A DNA stretch of 41,242 nt from a bacterium. GTDB taxonomy: Bacteria > Planctomycetota > Planctomycetia > Planctomycetales > Planctomycetaceae. The position numbers and the translations under genes were made by a program. The stretch spans positions 1 through 41,242 of the forward strand of contig WGMU01000166.1 of NCBI GenBank assembly GCA_016124895.1, given 5' to 3'. How positions within the stretch are numbered: the first letter of the stretch is position 1; every line of letters begins with the position of its first letter. Of this stretch, positions 35,004 to 41,242 are shown in pieces. The notes beneath the pieces are model-generated. The model had not been told where the DNA came from. It ran no database searches and saw nothing but the letters and a program-made list of their open reading frames with translations.

Positions 35004-35058
35004 GAAGAGTCAGCTTACTTCTGCGACTGGCACGCTGGCCAGTAACGTCTCGGACGTC

Positions 35059-38000
35059 TTAGATCAGGATGTCGTCGATTCCGTCCAGGAAGATCGAATC
35101 GAGCACGTCGTTGGTTACCTTGTCGACGATGCCGGCATCGGCTTCCTCAACGTGGACGACGTCCGCTCCGGCCTGACCGTTGACGACATCCATCCCGGTA
35201 TTGCCGGTGATGGTGTCGTCTCCATCTCCACCCTGAGCGAACGTGCCGCCGGGACCGGCCAGGATGGTGTCGTTACCGGCACCGCCTCGCAGCGTAGTGA
35301 ATCCAGCGAATCCTGCCGCACTGATGGTGTTTGCACTGGCTCCACCGATCAGTTCAGCCGACTCAATGTCGACCAGCGTGTCGTTACCTGTTGCGGCACT
35401 GACCAGCGAGTTCGCTCCCAGTGTGAAGTCGGTGTCGGCACTCTCGAAGACCTTGTCGTTGCCCATACCGCCATCGAGCAGGTCGTTACCGGCTCCGCCC
35501 TGCAGGACGTCTCCGCTGCTGCCCTGACCGTAAAGCTGGTCATCACCGTTTCCGCCGATGAGCATGTCGCGACCGGCACCACCTCGCAGCATGTCGTTGC
35601 CGTCACCGCCGTCGATGGTGTCATCGCCGCCCATGCCCTGGATGATGTCGTTACCACCCAGGCCATTGATGACGTCGTCACCATCGCTGCCGTAGATGAG
35701 ATCCACGCCGGCACCGCCGGTGATCGTGTCTGCACCCGAACCTGCGAAGACAGTGACTGAACCAGAGAAGCCGGACGCGTCAATGACGTTGCCACTGTTG
35801 CCACCGGACAGTTGTGCCTGCTCGACTGCAATCAGAGTATCGTTGCCGGTGACCGCACCGGTCAGAGCTGCATCCGTGAGGCTGAAGTTCTGATCGGCCG
35901 CTTCTTCGATCGTGTCGGTTCCCGCGCCACCGTCCAGAGTGTCGTCACCCAAGCCGCCGGTGAGTCGGTCACCGCTGCTGCCCTGACCGAGCAGCTTGTC
36001 GTTGCCGGCACCGCCGTCCATGACGTCCCGGCCGGCACCGCCACGCAGCAGGTCATCACCGTCGCCACCGGAGATCGTGTCGTCGCCACCTTCACCAGCG
36101 ATCATGTCCGCCAGCGGGCTGCCCGTAATCACGTCGTTGCCATCGCCAGCGTTGACGTTGATGGTGGCCAGACTGCTGAAGACGGCCCCGTCGACCCCGC
36201 TGAGATCGATCGTATCCGCGTCACTGCTGCCAACGACCGAGATCGACGTAACAGACGAGGCGGAAACTGAGCCCAGAGACGTATCGATGACTCCATCGAC
36301 AGTAACGACCACGTTACCAGACGAAGCAGAAATCGCGATTTCCGAGCCCACGGTGGCTGTCACCGTCAGGGCACCACCAGTGAAGTCGAGTGTTGCACTG
36401 GTGCTTCCGCTGCCAGTCGAGTCCACCGGCGGATCGAAGTTACCAACGATCGGTTCGGAGTTGTTTGTGCCGAAGTGTGCAAAGCCATCGTGTCCCAGCG
36501 GTGCTGGACTGAATTCGTGATCCAGAGTGTTGACTGTTCCCGCAATGCGACCAGTCCCATCCGGGTCGTCTGAAATCAGAATGAACCAGTCAGCCGTATC
36601 CGTCGGCGTGTTTGCTTCCGAATTCGGGGCCTTCAGCCCGATGTCGTCAATGCCGTCCTGATCGAAGTCCGCCGCGAACGGTCGCTCCTGAACGCCAGGA
36701 CGACCGAAGCTGATCGTCACATCCACATTGGCATCCAGAACACCCGGAGTGCCGTCAGCGGCCCCCGTCAGGTCGAAGTAGAACGTGTCCACGTCAGCCC
36801 GGTAGGTCGCCAGGTCGTCCAGGCCATCGCCGTCGAAGTCGCCGACAATCGGCGCTCCCCGAAGATTACCGGTGAGCGTTGTGTCGCCTGCGTTACCGAG
36901 GACGTTGTCCCCGTTGCTGTCGAGATACCAGGTGCCATTGGTTGCGTCGAACAGGCCGATTTCGTCGCCACCCTTCGCTGCGTCAAAGTTGCCAGCGACC
37001 GGTGCTCCAGCGACCGCAACCATCGAATCAAACACTTCAGTGGAACTATCGATGGCACCGTCGTTGTTGAAGTCGAGCATGAACTTGTAGACGCCGCCAA
37101 TCCGGCCGAAGCCGCCGAGCCGATCAAAGCCGTCCTCAGTGCCCGGTGTCGTTCCGGCGGCCGTAAACTGGCCAGCGAAGATCGAATCCGTTTCGATTCC
37201 GAAGTCGAAGATGATGTCGCCGTTGACAGAATCGCCACCGGTGATGCCGTTCATGACGTCGAGTACGCCGTTACCGTTGAGATCCAGCGTGACAGAGTTC
37301 TGACCAATCGCACCGATTTCCGGTCGGCTGTCGACTGTGAATCGAACGGCGAATTCGAAGTCACCACCAGGCTGTCCATCACCACTTGGGAAGGACGGCG
37401 AGCCATTCGGCTCCACTCCGTTGTTTTCGCCATCCAGACGGTTACCGACCGGGTCGACAACGCTGTCTTTGATGGTCAGCGTGTACCGATCATCCGGAAG
37501 CGGATCGAAGAACGTCAGAATGATCGAGCCAGTCGCCGGAGCGCCGTCAACGACTGGATCACTCACGAAGTCAATCGATTGGATCGGGATCACACCGCTC
37601 AGGTCACCCCGGACTTCAAAGTTTCCGGGTGTCTCTGCAACAGCTTCCAGCAGTGCTTCGTACAGGAAGTTCGGATCGAGGTCGCTGCGGTTCGGCAGAT
37701 CCTGAACGTCGATCGTCAGACTGTTGACAAGTGGCGTTGGATTGAGCGTGCCCGTCACCTTATTGGCGAACAGGTTGAAGCCCGGCGAACCCGTGATACT
37801 GACGTCCGTGATCTGCGGGCCACGAGTATCGATGAAGATCAGCAGCGTGTCCGGGTCAGCCAGATTGCCGGCCACATCTTCAGTTGTTGCAAAGATCCGC
37901 CGGACGCCATCCTGGCCGAGGCCCAGCGATGTATCGTTCATGTTGACAGTTGAAGTCACCGTCCAGCGGCCATTCGGGAACTGGTCGGTGCCATCGACCG

Positions 38001-41000
38001 GAACGGCCACCGTCTGGCCAATCAGGCGGTCGACCGTCGGATCGAGCATACCATCGTTATCCGTATCGACGTACAAACGAACGACCGAATCCGCTTCCGC
38101 CGTTCCGAAGAATGTCGGCGTGGTGTCGTTCGTCACACGGTCGGTAAACGTGTCTGGAGTACCGGACTGACCGACGACACCCGAATCGCTCGACGGATCA
38201 AGACCGTCATCGGCGATCGTCGTCAGGCCAAACGTCACCGGCGGATCAGCCGTGTCGACGATGATCTCGAGCGCCGCACTGCGGGCACCGAAGCCGGTCT
38301 GCAGTTCCGTCGATGGATCGACCATCTGCACGCGAGCCGTCAGGAAGTGACTTCCATCAGTCAGGACCGGAGTCGTGAACTCGTAGACGCCTTCTTCACC
38401 CGCGACGGCGGTCGCATAGCCGATCGGGGTCTGCGGCTGCGTTCCCGTCTGCGTCCCCGGCGCCGGCGAACTGCCTTCGTCGAAGATCGCGATCCGGTAA
38501 CCAGCCGCTCCGGCCGCTGCCTGGAACGGAATCGGGATCACCTCGTCTGGAGGCGTGTCGTCGGCATCGTTGCCCGGCAGATCGTGCAGGAAGAAGCCGT
38601 CATCAAGGCGGAAGACGATCGTCGGCGTGTTGTCCCGAGTCACGTTGTCCGTCTGCGAACGTCCGGTATCGCTGTTAGACGGCATGTCGTTGAGCGTGTC
38701 GTCGCCGGTCGGGTTATCCAGCAGTTCCAGGTTGTAAGGCACTGCAGCCGGAGTGTTGACCGTCTTCACGCTGTAGCTGTTGAGCGTATCGCTGGTGGCC
38801 CCGAAGACCTGCAGGTAGTAGGTCTGACCGGCCACAACCGGGATGCGGACGCGTTCGTTTTCAGCATCAGCGTCGCCGTCGACGTTCAGTTCGCCGGCTC
38901 CGTCATTGGTACCGAAAGTACCCGTGCCGGCGATGACTGTCCCATCGATATCCAGCACCTGGATATCGAGGTTGCCGTTGCCCGGCAGCCCCGGACGACC
39001 GCTCTGCACGGCTGACAGTTCATCGAACAGAACCGTGATATCCAGCGTTCCGGTGCTGTCTGCCACGATTCTGTAGAAGTCGTTGTCGGCAGGAAGAGCA
39101 AACGGCAGCAGCGTCGTCGCAGACGGTTCAACCGTCGCGTTAGAGCTGAGCGTCGTGTTAGCACCCAGGTTTGTTGCCAGCACTCGCGTGTCGTTGAATT
39201 CGTTGGTATCAACGCCCAGGACTCGGACTTCACCGTCAGCAGCCGCGATCGGCTGAGCGAATTCGACGTTCTGGAACGTCGCGACGAACGGCTCAGCGTT
39301 GGCCGGGCCAACCGTGATCGAGCCGGACTGCTGATCCGCACCACGGCGGTACAGCACCAGGTCGCCAACGCCATCGTCGTTAACTGCGATGCGATCGAGC
39401 GTCGAATCCGCACCACCGTCGACGTCAACCCGCAGGCTTTCCGTCACGCCGTCGGTCCAGGTGACGCCGATCAGGTCCGCACCATCGTGAGCCAGAATCT
39501 GAGCCCGTTCGACAGCTCCGGCCGTCACGATCGTGTCCGTCTGAGTGTCGCCGTCGACATCGTAGGTGACGCTCGTATTAGTCGTCTGGCTGATGTAGAT
39601 GACGTTATCGTCGTCGGTACCTTCGATGAGGATCGTGTCGAAGCCGTCGCCGCCTTCGACCGAGTCATTTCCAGCGCCACCAACGAATGTGTCGGCTCCA
39701 CTGCCGCCGTCGAGCATGTCGTCGCCATCATTGCCGATCAGCAGGTCGCGACCCGCATTACCCAGCAGGACGTCGTTGCCCGATCCGCCTTCCAGCGTGT
39801 CGTCGCCGGCTCCACCGATCAGAGTTGCATCGGCAGACAGATAGTCGTTTCCGGCGTTCCCGACGAGGTGGATGGCCATCGTGCCTTCGACACCGTCTTC
39901 GGCCTTGATGACGTCGTTACCTTCCATCCCTTCGACGACCAGCAGGTCGCCGTCAGCACCCAGTCCGCTGCCGTTCGCGACCGTGACCAGAGCGGCCAGT
40001 CCTTCGATCGACACCGTTCCCGCGTCGTCATTGACACCAATGTTGTCGGCGACGCCCGTGCCGCGAGCGGTGACCATGTCGAAGTCACCAGCAGCTCCGA
40101 GATCCAGATTCACCACTTCAGTCACGGTTCCCGTCAGATCGTTGACGGTGAAGGTGTCGCTGCCCGCGGCACCGTCGATGTCCAGGTCCTCGACTCCCGC
40201 CAGATTGACGACCTCACCGTCGATATCAACGTTGACTCCCGCCCGCCCGTCTCGGCTGACAGTAATCATGTTGGCGTCCGCGTCGCCAAAGAAGCGGGCA
40301 AAGTCTGAGCCATCACCGCCACCGTCGATGCTGTCGTTCCCGTCACCGATATCCCAGAGGAACCGGTCCGTGCCGTCGCCACCGTCGAGTGAGTCATCGC
40401 CGGTTCCGCCAACGATCTGATCACGACCCGCTCCGCCGGAGATGGCATCGTTACCAGCGTTACCGGTGAGGTTGTCGTCACCGGCTCCACCGTCGATCAC
40501 GTCGGCGCCGTCGCCGCCGAAGATCGTGTCGTTGCCGTCGCCGCCGCTGATCGTCGTATTGACCGCGGTGACGCCAGCAGCATCGACATCGTCGTTGCCA
40601 GCACCCGCGTCAACCAGTGCCTGAATCGACAGTCCGCTCAGGGTGACGCTGTCATTGCCGCTGCCACCGGTGACGTCAACGCGTTCCAGATCGGCCGCAG
40701 TCACGTCTGCCGTGCCGGTCACAATGCCGCCGACCGTGATGACGCCTGCTGCCTCTGTCAGGGTCAGCGTGTCGTCAGCTTCAGTGCCGTTGTAGTTAAC
40801 AATGTCGAAGCCGTCGCCACCGGACAACGTGTCGTCGCCATCCGACAGGTTCAATGTATCGTCGCCGTCGCCACCGTTCAGAACGTTGTTGCCGTCCAGA
40901 CCGGTCAGCGTGTCATTGCCGGCATCGCCGTTCAGCGTGCCGTCGCCGGTCAGAGCGTCGTTGCCCTGACCACCGTTGAAGACCAGCGTGATCTCATCGT

Positions 41001-41242
41001 CGACGCCATTGATCGCCGTGATGGTGTCGTCACCGTCGTTGCCGTTGATGGTCAGCGTGTCGTCGGTGGTTGTGCTGTCGAGTTTGACGCCGTAGGTGAA
41101 TCCGGCAATGTTGACCTCGCCAGCGCCCTCGGTGCTGACGGTCAGCACATCGTTGGCGTCGCGGCCTTCGACGGTCACGGCATCGCCGTCACCATTCAGA
41201 TCGATGCTGAGCTGCTGGATTTCGGAGTTGTGCAGGTCGCCG
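35059..41242 (-). CDS. giant RTX/PPC/Ig-like/FG-GAP-like surface protein, N-terminus beyond window
   Basis: This is a partial gene: the frame is open through the right edge of the window (it reads [20 protein letters not shown] there), so the true start is outside. About 2060 residues are present. In protein order: an RTX-rich block with GGxGxDxL repeats (about 41240-39600), then a pre-peptidase C-terminal-like domain (about 39200-38760; [20 protein letters not shown]). Ig-like/beta-sandwich regions follow (about 38640-37300), then an FG-GAP/EF-hand-like segment with DFDGDGLDD and DFDQDGIDD loops (about 37280-36430). A second RTX block (about 36250-35150) holds two copies of the spacer module. 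It ends [12 protein letters not shown]. Calcium binding at many sites and type I-like or other leaderless secretion are inferred. It is convergent with the other giant and closed by the hairpin at 34970-35003. Confidence 0.9.
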   Translation of the reverse strand, partial: GDLHNSEIQQLSIDLNGDGDAVTVEGRDANDVLTVSTEGAGEVNIAGFTYGVKLDSTTTDDTLTINGNDGDDTITAINGVDDEITLVFNGGQGNDALTGDGTLNGDAGNDTLTGLDGNNVLNGGDGDDTLNLSDGDDTLSGGDGFDIVNYNGTEADDTLTLTEAAGVITVGGIVTGTADVTAADLERVDVTGGSGNDSVTLSGLSIQALVDAGAGNDDVDAAGVTAVNTTISGGDGNDTIFGGDGADVIDGGAGDDNLTGNAGNDAISGGAGRDQIVGGTGDDSLDGGDGTDRFLWDIGDGNDSIDGGGDGSDFARFFGDADANMITVSRDGRAGVNVDIDGEVVNLAGVEDLDIDGAAGSDTFTVNDLTGTVTEVVNLDLGAAGDFDMVTARGTGVADNIGVNDDAGTVSIEGLAALVTVANGSGLGADGDLLVVEGMEGNDVIKAEDGVEGTMAIHLVGNAGNDYLSADATLIGGAGDDTLEGGSGNDVLLGNAGRDLLIGNDGDDMLDGGSGADTFVGGAGNDSVEGGDGFDTILIEGTDDDNVIYISQTTNTSVTYDVDGDTQTDTIVTAGAVERAQILAHDGADLIGVTWTDGVTESLRVDVDGGADSTLDRIAVNDDGVGDLVLYRRGADQQSGSITVGPANAEPFVATFQNVEFAQPIAAADGEVRVLGVDTNEFNDTRVLATNLGANTTLSSNATVEPSATTLLPFALPADNDFYRIVADSTGTLDITVLFDELSAVQSGRPGLPGNGNLDIQVLDIDGTVIAGTGTFGTNDGAGELNVDGDADAENERVRIPVVAGQTYYLQVFGATSDTLNSYSVKTVNTPAAVPYNLELLDNPTGDDTLNDMPSNSDTGRSQTDNVTRDNTPTIVFRLDDGFFLHDLPGNDADDTPPDEVIPIPFQAAAGAAGYRIAIFDEGSSPAPGTQTGTQPQTPIGYATAVAGEEGVYEFTTPVLTDGSHFLTARVQMVDPSTELQTGFGARSAALEIIVDTADPPVTFGLTTIADDGLDPSSDSGVVGQSGTPDTFTDRVTNDTTPTFFGTAEADSVVRLYVDTDNDGMLDPTVDRLIGQTVAVPVDGTDQFPNGRWTVTSTVNMNDTSLGLGQDGVRRIFATTEDVAGNLADPDTLLIFIDTRGPQITDVSITGSPGFNLFANKVTGTLNPTPLVNSLTIDVQDLPNRSDLDPNFLYEALLEAVAETPGNFEVRGDLSGVIPIQSIDFVSDPVVDGAPATGSIILTFFDPLPDDRYTLTIKDSVVDPVGNRLDGENNGVEPNGSPSFPSGDGQPGGDFEFAVRFTVDSRPEIGAIGQNSVTLDLNGNGVLDVMNGITGGDSVNGDIIFDFGIETDSIFAGQFTAAGTTPGTEDGFDRLGGFGRIGGVYKFMLDFNNDGAIDSSTEVFDSMVAVAGAPVAGNFDAAKGGDEIGLFDATNGTWYLDSNGDNVLGNAGDTTLTGNLRGAPIVGDFDGDGLDDLATYRADVDTFYFDLTGAADGTPGVLDANVDVTISFGRPGVQERPFAADFDQDGIDDIGLKAPNSEANTPTDTADWFILISDDPDGTGRIAGTVNTLDHEFSPAPLGHDGFAHFGTNNSEPIVGNFDPPVDSTGSGSTSATLDFTGGALTVTATVGSEIAISASSGNVVVTVDGVIDTSLGSVSASSVTSISVVGSSDADTIDLSGVDGAVFSSLATINVNAGDGNDVITGSPLADMIAGEGGDDTISGGDGDDLLRGGAGRDVMDGGAGNDKLLGQGSSGDRLTGGLGDDTLDGGAGTDTIEEAADQNFSLTDAALTGAVTGNDTLIAVEQAQLSGGNSGNVIDASGFSGSVTVFAGSGADTITGGAGVDLIYGSDGDDVINGLGGNDIIQGMGGDDTIDGGDGNDMLRGGAGRDMLIGGNGDDQLYGQGSSGDVLQGGAGNDLLDGGMGNDKVFESADTDFTLGANSLVSAATGNDTLVDIESAELIGGASANTISAAGFAGFTTLRGGAGNDTILAGPGGTFAQGGDGDDTITGNTGMDVVNGQAGADVVHVEEADAGIVDKVTNDVLDSIFLDGIDDILI

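Overview
The window looks like a piece of a planctomycete chromosome, probably Pirellulales or Planctomycetales. It carries DUF1501 proteins, a PSCyt1/DUF1549/DUF1553 cytochrome-like giant, a DUF1559 pseudopilin, an ISAzo13-type transposase of the kind common in Rhodopirellula, and multi-kilobase RTX and cadherin-like surface proteins, one with a planctomycete-style ExRxLLSA N-terminal motif. The DNA is GC-rich with tightly packed housekeeping genes. No rRNA, tRNA or CRISPR array was recognised.

Region by region: (1) 1-3900 is a mobile-element scrapyard. An ISAzo13-family element has cut off the 5' part of an RTX-repeat gene, leaving a headless 3' fragment. It is followed by an IS66 transposase remnant, a candidate short transcript with a hairpin terminator, and the C-terminal stump of a tyrosine recombinase. 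(2) 3900-10677 holds planctomycete-specific genes: an orphan DUF1501 gene (+) and a DUF1553-type multiheme giant followed by a DUF1501 gene (-). The latter overlaps by GTGA a previously hidden 39-residue ORF. (3) 10827-16067 is housekeeping: queA (-) divergent from rph (+), then a probable operon of a membrane-anchored TPR protein, an RluD-like pseudouridine synthase and a fumarylacetoacetate-hydrolase-family enzyme. (4) 16360-20943 has a DUF1559 pseudopilin divergent from a molybdate/tungstate module: a HTH+periplasmic-binding-like regulator, then modA, modB and a short modC. (5) 20934-27335 has a CDF metal transporter, a coupled pair (QEGLA-type zinc peptidase and secreted endonuclease/phosphatase-family protein), a secreted DUF1570-type metallopeptidase and an alpha/beta hydrolase. 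(6) 27940-41242 is two convergent giant surface-protein genes.

The most unusual content is in the giants. The 2292-residue protein appears to carry a TadG/DUF2134-like ectodomain (known from Flp/Tad pilus proteins) at its N-terminus, then 13 tandem cadherin-like repeats, an Ig-like domain and an RTX tail. It and the decapitated gene at the left edge end in the same way. All three RTX genes in the window share a spacer module between calcium-binding repeat blocks, two copies per gene. The second giant (-) runs off the right edge, so its N-terminus and promoter are not visible.

All family assignments are from reading the translations; no database search was run.
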